From: Pogonophryne albipinna
Lineage: Eukaryota; Chordata; Actinopteri; Perciformes; Artedidraconidae
Assembly (NCBI GenBank): GCA_028583405.1
Contig: CM053243.1
Location: forward strand, 21,726,867 to 21,790,866
Direction: 5' to 3'
DNA length: 64,000 nucleotides
The position numbers and the translations under genes are program-made. This document shows, piece by piece, positions 11,901 through 23,900 of the stretch (within the stretch, counting starts at the first letter, position 1; each line of letters opens with the position of its first letter). The notes beneath the pieces are model-generated. The model was not told where the DNA came from and ran no database searches. It saw only the letters and a program-made list of their open reading frames with translations.

Positions 11901-14900
11901 GAATTTGAGGACCAGATTGTTTAAAAATATGACAAACCCCAAGCTTTGATTAGTGATAGACCAATAAACAAATATTGACGTTGTTAAACATTATTTTGGC
12001 GTTGTCCACAAAGGGGCACATTAATTATGACTATGGGAGTGTATTTTGAACTCGTACAGTAGTGTTGATAACCAAAAATACAAATAGACACTGAGTTATG
12101 ACATTTTTGAATAAAATATTTAAAGATGGAAATCAAACCACCCAAGGACGTTGTTTGAAACAGTTACTGACCATTCAACAAAAAAGTAATAATATAATGA
12201 TAAAAACATTGTTGCATGCATTGTGTTCTCTTTCTGAGGACAGAAGGTTGTCTTTATGTTCTTGAACAAAAGTCGTTCATATTCTTAAACATGTTTGTTT
12301 TACTGATCACGATCGTTGACACTGAATTTAATGTACGGGAGGCCATACTGAATTTTCCTCATACTCATCTGGTCCCCCTGCCTATACTTTACATTTCATT
12401 GCCTCATGTGGAAAATCTATGTGATATTCACAGTAATGTACTGCTCCTCTGACCTCCACATTCATCTAATGTTTTTAATTAGGTGTGCTTACTGGATTTA
12501 ATCAATGAATCTCACTAATTAGCTGCAAAGCCAGGAAATATGCCCCAAGGCAGATAACAAAACAGCAAGGTGATGAAGTGTTTGTACATATCTCGTCTGC
12601 ATTTGCAACACTAACTCCTAAATATGCATGCATTGAAATTAGTACAAACAGACAGGTTGAAAAGATATCCAGTTTATGCTGACAATGTATAACTGCTGAG
12701 CTTTGTTCAGTTGTTAATACTGAAATGACTGATGAGATCACTGATGGGTGACTTTACTGTAAGGCAGAAGCAATAGGCTTGAAGTCACCTGTGAAAAGTG
12801 GACGTGTTAATTTACTACATTACAAAGGCAGAAAGCAGGCTATAAAAAGGTAATGATACGGTTGCAAGGTCATTTATAGGCAAAACACTTTTAAATGGGC
12901 TGCGCTGCTTGTAACTAGGTCTGAGTCCGCCATTAGGGGCAATCAACATTGGAAATACAAGCTTTGAGAAGACTCCGTTTACCAAAGTCAATAATGCAAA
13001 CATGCAGCATTGCCTGTAGCCTGATGGGACAGAATAAAGATATTGCAAAATGTCATGGTAACTTACCTCAATCGCTGGAATACAAATAATGACTGTTCGT
13101 ATTGACAAGGAAGTTTAACTTATGCGTTACATAATGTAAAGCTGAAAACCCTGTGGTTTTCTTCCACTGGCACATTATTAGATTATTACCACACATCCCA
13201 TAAACATTCATATTTAATCACGTAATCGAGCGCGAGGGAGAAGTTGCCTTTAGCTTCTTCAGGGACCCAAGTCACGCATTGACATTTTGCTGATGGCATT
13301 TTCCCCTGAGCACTCTGTCACACTGCGTCTGATAGGCCTGGTGTTATCATTATCATCACGACTGTGAATCTTATCTGTGCTAAATGTCGTTAGCCCGTTG
13401 ACCTGTGATGTCATCTTCCACCGCTAACCTCCTGGGCATCCTGATCTTTACATTAGTCATCCGCCACTGTCACAGCTCACCTCCGAGAGGCATTAGCACG
13501 CAGGAGGACGTGTAGCCATCAAGGGGGAGAAGGGCAAATTGACCTAGCTGATTCCTCCCTAATTGGATAATGTCCCATGCCGTGGCTCGAGAAAAGGCTC
13601 ATCTTTAAGAGCGGGGTTTTGAGAAGGGCTTACTTGGCTGTCGGAGGACTAATTATTTCAAACTTAAATAATACCACAGAGTCTCGAACATAATGTGAGA
13701 GTAAATGACTGCACCCAGGATTTGATACTGGAGTGTTAAAATCTCTTCTGGAAAAGTGAGTCTTGCTCGGATATATTAAACACAGATTTTAACAGCCGCT
13801 CAGTTGTGAAGTGAGAAACGCTGGAGTGCAAACTACACAGTAAGTGTGAGGCCTGTATCCATGACGATTTGCCATCTGCTGTGAGAGAAGTAACGCCTGT
13901 GTGCTGATAAAAGTGTTTATTTCGAACATGCATGAAGAGAACATACAGTATTCAAGGCAAGGACGAGTTCAGTTCAGATCAGTGGAGGAAAGCGTCTGAG
14001 TACATTTACTCAAGTACTAATACAACCTTGAGCTTCTTGTATTTTACTTGAGTATTTCCTCCTTTATACTTCTACTTCACTTCAGTGTTAAATGTTTCAC
14101 TACATTAAGAGTAATTAAGTAATCGTACAAATTCACATGTTCATTGTAAAATAAAATCAGCAAATAAATGTTGCTTTATTAAAGATTTAAAGATCAAACA
14201 TTGGTCGGGAAATATAGATCAGGGTAAAGTCATAAAAAATGATCCCAGATTTACGAGCTGAAACAATTGCACATTAATGCCTCAATTATTATAAAATACT
14301 ATAATATATATTTTTCTATGCTGCATCAGGAGTAGTTTTTTTTGTATGGTGATATACAGTTTCATTTGATTCAATTAACTAAAGGTCACTGAGCAACAGG
14401 TTAAAAATCAAAACAAACTAAAGCCCATTCATCAGTCAGATGTCCTTTGCTTGGTTTTGCAGGTAACTTCATGTATGACAGAATTAAACCTCAGCACACA
14501 TGAAGGGAAGCACAGAAAGGATTGTTTATCCATGATCCACTTAAAGACTTGTTTTTAATACAGAAATGTTATAGTGTTGTTACGTTCCCTCCTAAACTAG
14601 GGCTACAAAGGGAAGTAACAAAACACAAAAACTACCGGGCGAGAGAAAGGAGAGGAAACTGTCCGCTGAAGCCACAAGGTGATGCTTTAATTAATAAAAA
14701 AGAAAAGAGGCTCACCAGCCAATTTGCAAAACAAACTTAAATAACTAAGAACAACCTTCTGTTAAAAGAAAGTGACTAAATAGTACAACACACAAAGATA
14801 AACTGGAGCACATCTCCTAACAATTCACACAAACACAGGCCTCACACAGAGATAGACAACATGCAGCCAGAGGAGAAGGAGAGAGGGCCACTGCAGCCTT

Positions 14901-17900
14901 CCTCAGGTCCTTTAAGGAGGCCCTGATTGGGGATCGGGAGCACCTGGGGGAGAGGCTGCACCTGGAGACAATCAGGGAGAGAGACACACACACACAAAAG
15001 CGCACACACACACAAGCACCAACTGCGGCACGTAACAAGTGTACTGGATTGAGGAAAACAGTATCCATATGTAGTTAAACATAATCTCGTAAAATGTTTT
15101 TTTGTTATATCACACTGAGGATAGGATAGAGTTTGGCTTAATTGCATATTCACCATTTTGCAGCTCATCATTCACTTTGCTTTTACCTTCTGAGAAAAAC
15201 CTTTGAACATTTGAATATGTTACTGGATTAACTTCCTGAGCTCACAGTGATGTTAGAAACCTGTTTGCTTGTTCCAGTCCAACTCCATCGCAAAGCCCAT
15301 TGCTTTCAGCAGAGCTTCCTGAAAGATTGATGACTGTTGGCCATCAGCCATTCTTAGTGTAATGAACTGTGCTTTATTATGATTTGTTATGAGGCATAAC
15401 ACACCATCAGAATGTTTTAATTATTGATGGATTAAAAGTTATTACATATACAGTAATGCGTTTGAACATCAGCAGCAGCTGCTCGCATGAGTAACTAGCA
15501 TTCATTAGCCAGAATTTAGAGTCCAAAGTGAAGAGGTGTTTGTTTTATATGATGCTTAATCTTGAATTAGTACAAGTAAGTGTTTCTTAGCCCTGACTTT
15601 GATGATCCAGAGTAGCTCTGCTCCCTCATGGATATCTAATCAAGAGCATTGGAAGTGTGCTGATTGCAATTATCAGAGAAGAAAAGGAAGTTAACCAGTG
15701 CTGGCTTAATGCAGACACAGTTCATTTTTTAAGATGTTCTTTCACTGCAGTGAAAAAAAAACATTTAAAGGCTAAATCCCAACACATTTGCTTGAATCAC
15801 AATTCTTCCTTAAATGTTGTGATTTTAGAAATGATTTGACGATGAATTTTCTTTATATTTTTTTATTGACTTTTGGACTTTATAATCAAAACTTATGGAA
15901 TTATTTTGATCACAAGTCATTAATAATCCTACACATCTGCCCCTGGGATCAAATTCTTCAAATTCTTACTATTAATAATACTAGCCTACTCTTTATCTGA
16001 AGCTTTTCAGAACTACCAGATCTTAACACAATGCATGATGTTTTCTATTTCATGTTGCATGCTGAATATATATATAGATTGAGTATAATTCTGCTCCTGG
16101 TGATAAATAGCAGCATTTTTCTGAGTTTCATGGACTAGCAGCCTCAGACACTTTGATGTCTTTTTTATTAAGTATTTGTATTATTTCCCTAGCTGACTCA
16201 TGAGGTCAGTTTTCAGTAAGCGTCTTTGAGTTTCATGAAAAGCACTATAAAAGTCCCATGTATTATTATTATTATTATTATTATTATTAAGTGCAAGTAA
16301 TTGAACAACGTTAAGTGTTCTTGTATCCGTGGTGTTTTGGGCTAAAGTTAGAATATACTGTAATTTAAAGGTACCCTGTGGATTGTGGTTTACCTATATA
16401 GTACGGAGCCCCCTAGGGGACATGGAGAAGAAGAAAAAAAATGTTTTGCGAGATCTCGCAATACTTTTGCGAGATCTCGCAATACTTTTCATTTAGTACT
16501 TCCTGGGCCCTTTCTCATTTCATCAAATCCCCCTCCTCGACTCCTCGGTCCTCCGGTAGTGACCCGGAAATGAATTTCAGCGCGCCATGTTGAAGGACAT
16601 CTCATTTCTCTAAATGCACTTCGAGGACCGAGCATCGAGCATCGAGGAGGCTCTCTGGAGGAGCTCTAACCGAGGATACACTGATGGGTCCTCCACGGCT
16701 CCTTCGTGGATGCATTTCCGGCAACAGAGATGTTTCAAAGAGTCGTGACGCACGGCCGGACTTATCTCAGCCAATGACAGCTCTGCATGCATCCCCTGGA
16801 TATTATTTTATTAACTGCTTTCATCGCGACGCGATGTTTCCAGAGAGAACAGCTGTGAGGTCCATGCAGAAAGCAGAGCAGTGTGTATAATATATATCAC
16901 TCAGTAGAACAGGCCTACTCTCTTTATTTGCTGTAGTTTAGTAGATATCTACAAACAAAGAGTCCATATTTTTCTAAAACCATTTAGTGCTTCACATAAT
17001 AAAATACACAACAGCTGTAGCCTGATTATGTGTAGGTGTGTGTGGTACAGTGTGTGCGTAGATACAGCGGACAGACAGGTCTCAGTTGGTTTGGTGTCCT
17101 CTGCTTACTTGTAATACTTGTACTTGGGGGGGGGGGGGAGATATATCCAGTCTCTGATAGTGTTATTATGAGAGTGCTCTGTTTGATTCTGAAAATTGTA
17201 TATATATTTATATAAATATATACATATATATGTGTGTATGTGTGTGTGTGTCCGCATCTGTAGGCTGTTATTGTCTCATTATACGGCACTGTGAATGAAT
17301 CAAAGTAAATAAGTGGTCATGAACACATCTGTCCATCAGACAGAGGGCTGCTGTGCCTCCTGTCATCATTAATGGACGTCTCTTTAAAATGACCACTCAG
17401 AGGAGAGGAGTTCTCATTTCTCTAACCGCCTGCTGCTTCCCCTCCTCTCTCCTCGGTTCCCCTCCTCGGTTCGCATCTCCTGTGGGCGGGACTAAGTCTC
17501 GAGGATAGGAGTCGAGGAGGGGGAGTGGAGGAGGGGAGTTAGAGAAATGAGAAAGGGCCCTGGTCAGTTCGGCTGCTACGGCAACACAGAAACCACAACA
17601 ATGGAGTGGTTCATCGATTTTACTTGGGCTTGGCCTTAAATATAAAGACATAACATCAGTGCTTGGTAATAGGCACAGGTTTCACACATAGACTGTATAT
17701 ATAAAGGGTTTCACATAAGTGAAGACACCTCAAGAGAACACTCAGAGCGAGGGGACATGCACGTCCCTCTGAGCTGAGTTATTGACAGATTTGAATTTCG
17801 CGGATCAATAACTCATGAACATAACGTTGTAAAAATACAAACAACATGACTTTACAATCATAGCAAGGTAGACAACGAGCTACAGAGTCGTTTTTATCAG

Positions 17901-20900
17901 AACAGTTCGATACGCGCCGTGATCCGAGCTAAACATCAAGAATTGGTCACAATCTGCAGCTTGAGGAGGGAGAGGAGTGCTTAGGGACCGTCTACAAACT
18001 GCAACAAGGTTTTGCGAGATCTCGCAAAACATTTTATTTTTATTTTTTTTCAAATCATTTTTTTTTTCTTCTCCATGTCCCCTAGGGGGCTCCGTAATAT
18101 TCATTGTGTTTGTATTGCTGTAGGTAAATGTATTTATAAAGCATACACATGATTAATGTAAACAGTTGACAATAAAACTAATTTTCCTTGACATAAGAAA
18201 TCAGAAGAGTGTTCATTCTGTGCTCGGTGTATTGACTCTTCATAATTCAATGTTCATTTGCATTGTTATTAAGAGAAAAACCACCTGAAAAAGTGTAATC
18301 TTCACTTTTTACTAAAATAAACTGTCTTAACATGTTATTGAATTAAGATACAATAGAGAGTTTATCTATATCTACACTATACTCATTCATATATGAATGT
18401 GACGCTACAGTGTTTCTTCTCTTAAGTAGTACTTTTACTGGTGGGTAACTGCAAGTTTAAAGGTCCCCTATTATACTGTTTTTCATTACTTTATTATAGG
18501 TCTCAGATATATACAAAACATTACTCTGAAGCAGTGTTTTAGTCAAGTCACCAATTCACGAGTCCAAGTCACTCTCGAGTCACCACTCTTCGAGTCCGAG
18601 GCACCAAGGGAGAGTCGTAGTCGAGTCCGAGTCACCCAAGGAGTGTCCGAGTCCAAGTCCGAGTCATCATTACCTGTGTTCGAGTCCAAGTCCGAGTCAT
18701 CATTACCTGTGTTCGAGTCACGTAAGAAGAGTCCAAGTGAAGTCCGAGTCACAAGTCTTCATGTATTAATCTTCGTGGATATATGTGACCCGCTCTATCG
18801 AAATCAGTCGGAAGTCTTAACGGCTCATTTCAAAATAAACGTGGATTTGCGTAAAAAACAATTTTTTCGGGGTTTGTGTGTTTTGTTTGATTTTAAACAA
18901 ACAAAGTCTTGGCTTTCAGAATATGAAACTTTTATTTCCAAACTCACACGTAAATACATTCTTTAAGCTTGTAAAGGGAAGATGACAGACAATCTGCTCT
19001 TCCGCAGCGCCGCCCCCCCTCGCTCCGGCTGACATTATGAATGTAAGTGTAGAGTAATCATAAATAACACGGCAGGGTCCGTTACAGTTTGTTTTCATCT
19101 GATTTCAATTAAACAAAGTCTTGGCTGGTGATTGGCTAATGGTTACACAAGCCATAAAATCGTTATGACATCATAAAGTGGCCAAAATCTGATCAGCTCA
19201 TTTTCAGACAGGTTTTTATATAAATGGATCAGGACAAAAAGAGAGCAAATATTTTTTCCTGAAACTTTCAGAATCTCTTTGCACAGAGGGGACACATGTT
19301 ATGTATAAAAGACATGAAAAAGTGGATTTTCCATAATAGGTGACCTTTAAAACAAAAATATTGAAGAGCTTTTGAGCATCCTGAAATTACACATATGGGT
19401 GAGGATAATTCATGCTTTCCCAACCTCTGTCAGGATTGTCTCTGAAAATATATGAAGTAAAAATATTTATATGATATATTCTTGCATTTTAAATTGAATT
19501 TCACTGTGGTAGATGCACTGATTGATATGTGCTGTGAGGCTTGTATATAGGGAACAGGTGCCAGGTGGTTGCAGCATAGGAGAAACTGTTGCTCTGCCAA
19601 CTTGATGTGATGGGACTGTATGGACTGTTCATGTGTGGGGAAAGAAGTGCTGCTTTAATCCTCTTTTGTGCAGTTGATCAAAGATACAGATACAAACTTA
19701 AACAATACACCCAATGCTGTTTGTTAGATAAAACATTCTAACATAACTTTTTCACAATTTTGTTTTTATCATAAATCGACTCACCCTGCCTCTAAGAAGC
19801 CAGACGCAGCGGGATTTCTCAGCGGCTGTTTCTGTGTACTTGGATCTACTCCCCATTCTCTTTAAACTCCACCGATAAACGGCGGTTAAAAGTGAAATAG
19901 TGAAAACGACGCCAGAGGTGATCTATACAAGAGAGGATGAAACGCAGTGCTGATGAAAGTTTTATCTCTTTCCATCTTTATTTGGCTGATAGTACATTAT
20001 AAAGTTGTGATAGAGTTGTGGTTTTCATCATTCATTTGTTGACAACTCATAGCCGCCTCCAAAGTATTGTTTCATATCAAGAAAAGGGGACCAGCCTTGG
20101 CTTAATAAATGTTCTTGTTTAACCAGAAGGCGAACCTATAATATATTGCTGTAATTTACTGTATTCTAGAGAAAAATGTGCTGAAATATTGCTTCAAATC
20201 ATAACTTATGGGGAGAACTAGAGGCTTGTTTTTCATAGAAGTAACACTGACTATTTCCCTCTTCAGGGTATATGACTCACAATAAGGGCGGTGGTGGCGA
20301 AGTCCATAGGGACTTGGCTTGGCAACTGGAAGGTCACCAGTTCAAGTCCCGGAAAGACCAAGTGCTACCGAGGTGTCCCTGAGCAAGGGCAGCCCACTGC
20401 TCCTAACACTAGGATGGGTCAAATGCAGAGAAACCGTTTCGTTACATAGTACCTGTACTATGTAATGACAATAAGTTGAATCTAATCTAAAATAACATAT
20501 ATAACTCAGGTAATAATGGAGGTAAACTCAGGACCCGGACGGACTCTCGCCATCTTCATCCTTGTTTTGAAAAGCATTTCAGGCTACGTCCTCAATTTTG
20601 CAATATCCTGTTATGACTTGGAGCTATGCCCCATGGAGGTCTGCATGCTGCTGCCTCTTTGGTCTAGTGATCAAAGTGGTGAAGCAGTGAGTACTTTTGG
20701 CTTCCTACCAATGATATACCGCCCACTGTGGGAGGACATGACGACGTCCTGTGGGTGGAGGTTTGCTCAGAAGTACTTTACTCACCTATCCCATGATAGA
20801 TCCTAAAAACCTCTTCAGATATTTATTAACAATTCACATGTGTGTTTTTCAGAAGAGCTCAAGGAGAAGCTGCAAGATTTTGTGTCTGAGACCAACAGCC

Positions 20901-23900
20901 AGCATCCGGGATTCATCGTGTTGGTGCGTCATACCAAGCAGGAGGGTCTGATCCGTTCCAGAGTGAGCGGGTGGAGGGCCGCCACTGCCCCAGTGGTCGC
21001 CCTGTTTGATGCCCACGTCGAATTCAACGTTGGCTGGTGAGTCACTCGCAGCGAGTGCGGCATGAGGTCAACAGCTCAACACCAGAGCGCTGCTTTTTTG
21101 AGTCATATTCCTCTGTGTGGGTTTTCAGCAAATAATTTCATTTAATAACAAAGACTGTAGCTTGGCTCTTTTTATACTGACTGTATTTTGTATCTCTGAC
21201 ACAAGCATTAATTCAATATATGTATATACACAAAGAATACACTCTGCACAAGATCGCTTATCTGCCAGGGTACTCATACTCCGGCGCATACCTTTGCACT
21301 TCCCAAATCTGTCATAGAAACTTCTAAAGGCCTCATTGTACGGATATCTAATTTTAAATGTGTAAACTGTATCTTACTGGTTATTCGTTTTCTTGCCAAA
21401 AATGAAGCTGCAGCATGAAGCAATTTTTATTCACTTTGCATAATATATATATATAGACATTTTATGTATTGGGATAAACCCCTTGAGATGCACCATCTCG
21501 TTTTCAAGGGGGTCCCGACAATAGCAATAACTTACAGACATACATAAACAAAAAGCAAAACATGACAAACAAGACAAACCACGCACAGTCTGATAAGTAA
21601 AATTAGTAAGTAAAGTAAAAAGTAATATATACAATCATTACAATCATTACAATTTGAGAGACAGTTGAGCAGATCAGTTTCATCAATATCAGACCAGTTG
21701 AAAGTGAGATGATAATGCATGGTTAAACATACCCAATGATGCAAGAGATCTAATAGCAGCAGGTAAAGTATTCCAGTCTGTTGGGGCTTTGAACATGAAC
21801 GCTCTTCTGCCAATCAATTTTTTTGCAGAGGGGACAGAGAAATAAATCTAACTTGATGATTTGGCGAGTAGGGTACAAAATACTGCTTTAAATAAGGGGG
21901 ATAGTTAAGATAAATGCATTTAAATATCAGCTGAAGCCAATGCGTGTGTCTTCTTACATTTAATGAAGGCCATTTAAGTTAGTTATACATTGTGTAGTGA
22001 TGTATACGAAAAGGACAACCAAGAACACATCTGCATAGTCTGTTGTAGGCTATGTTGAGTGGAGCAAGATCTGATTTATGTGCATTTTGGTAGACAACAT
22101 CAGATTCACAATAGTCCATAATCGGAAGAATAAGTTGAGAAGCAATTCTCTTACGGACACTGAGCGTAAAACAATTGCGAGAGCGGTGTAAGACACTGAT
22201 TCCGTAATTGACTTGTTACATGCTTTATATGTAGTTTAAATGAAAGCTCAGAGTCTAGCCATACACCAATATATTTAAAGCTATCAACTTTATGCAGTTA
22301 AGTGCCATCCTTACATTTTATCACTACATTAGGTTTAGATTTGAACTTCTGCCTGGTACCAAAGACCATAGTAATAAACGTAAGTAACAGGGGAATAAAC
22401 CAGGCTGGCTCTAACTGAAGGTTAAAAATTCCTCCAACACAATTTTGTTTCCAGGTTTAAACAAACAACATACATTTTTTAATATATAGAGGGATTGTGC
22501 TGATATTTGGATTTTCTAAACTTTGGACAGACATAGCTGGGTTTTTTTCTTAACCTGTCCTCTTCTGCTAATAGTCTCCTGGTTGTGGCTTCATGTTTAT
22601 CGTACAAACATAAGCATGAAAACAATTTTTTGCGTATCACTCTCAACAAGAAATACAATTGGCCTAATTCCCTAAATGTAGAACTATTGATTAACATTTT
22701 CATATCTCATTACATTTGTATATTTTTTTAGATGAAAAACATCACACACTGTATCATGCATGTTTTCCATGTTTTAAAGGCATAACACACTTTGATCACT
22801 TTGTCAAAATGTAGATGAAATGACCTTGTGTGTATTTAATCTTTTATCACTTCATATTTCAATTAGAAAAATTACCATTAACATATCAGATGGGAAATAA
22901 TGGTTTGTCAGTCTAACAAATTGGATTGAATTAATGATGAAATTGGTTTCTAAAAAGTGTCCTCACGCATGAGGCTTGATCTCCAAGGTAACTTTTAAAG
23001 CCTGTCAAAACCTTTACTCAGTTAAATGTATTTTCTCTTTCCGTATTTGAAGGGCTGAACCCATTCTGCAGAGAATTCAAGAAGACAGAACCCGCATAAT
23101 CTCCCCATCATTTGATAACATCAAGTACGACACGTTTGAGATTGAAGAGTATCCGCTGTCAGCCCAGGGCTTTGACTGGGAGCTGTGGTGTCGCTACCTT
23201 AACCCACCCAAATCCTGGTGGCACAAAGGCAACAAGAGCGCACCAATCCAGTGAGTGACCAGCTGTCTTCGTAGCCTGAATGAAATGACAAGATTTTATG
23301 TTATTTTTTAACTTAAATGTAAACTAACCAAATGTCAGGCCTGCTGAAAGGCTAATTCATGCAGCATTCATGAATAAATGATATGTTGAACAACGACACA
23401 TTTCTCTTCTTCCCCCTGTTACTATAGAAACTGTGCCAAGATAAAATTACCTGCATAAGAGAAACAAAACTGATTTTCATAATCTTAAACCCCCCAGGAG
23501 CCCTGCCCTGATAGGCTGCTTCGTGGTGGATAGGCTGTACTTTGAGGAGATCGGTTTGCTGGATGAGGGGATGGAGGTGTACGGAGGAGAAAATGTGGAG
23601 CTGGGCATCAGGGTGAGTAATAATGTCATCCCCCGAGGCCATGGGCCATTGTTCATCTAGGTAATGTGTGGAAAATTAACTATGATAATGATACTTAATG
23701 GCTGTTGGGAGCAAAGTAAAATATTCATCTAAAAAATGAGTCACTCTGCTGCGAGCTAGGTGGTCACTGCAATTAAGAAAAGGTGTAAAGGTGGGATAAT
23801 CAATAAAGAAGTGAGAAGTAAAGCATCAACAAATGTAGAATATGCAGCCAACTTGAATGGAATTTATCTTCACAGCTCCATCACGACTATAGTAATACAG

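Larger units (their letters stand above)
16402..18096. mobile_element. 1.7-kb inverted-repeat DNA element with palindromic subterminal 16-mers
   Basis: The left end TACGGAGCCCCCTAGGGG, continuing ACATGGAGAAGAA, is matched in inverse at the right end (to CTCCGTA at 18090-18096), about 31 bp perfect. A TA at each outer edge could be a TA target duplication. Just inside both ends is the perfect palindrome TTGCGAGATCTCGCAA (16446-16461, 16467-16482 and 18012-18027). A second inverted block pairs about 16503-16560 (GGGCCCTTTCTCATTT...) with about 17500-17562 (...AAATGAGAAAGGGCCC). There is no transposase-like frame, so it is probably a non-autonomous DNA transposon. Superfamily not identified. Confidence 0.8.
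11389..20852 (+). other. galnt18 intron 3 (9.5 kb, repeat-rich)
   Basis: GTAAGC...TTCAG. It contains a CAGTGG-type MITE end, a solo LTR, a 1.7-kb inverted-repeat element, a TTAA-flanked element and a SINE, all listed separately. Between 11389 and 13200 I see nothing beyond unique AT-rich DNA and a small inverted repeat of CCTAGG around 11798-11825. Confidence 0.85.

Noticed and set aside
14817..15171. Minus-strand frames with CVCVCV runs
   Set aside because: These come from the CA/GT repeat and the solo LTR, not a gene.
18543..18966. Frames with repeated [10 protein letters not shown] or SESKSESS text
   Set aside because: They reflect the GAGTCC tandem block inside the TTAA-flanked element.
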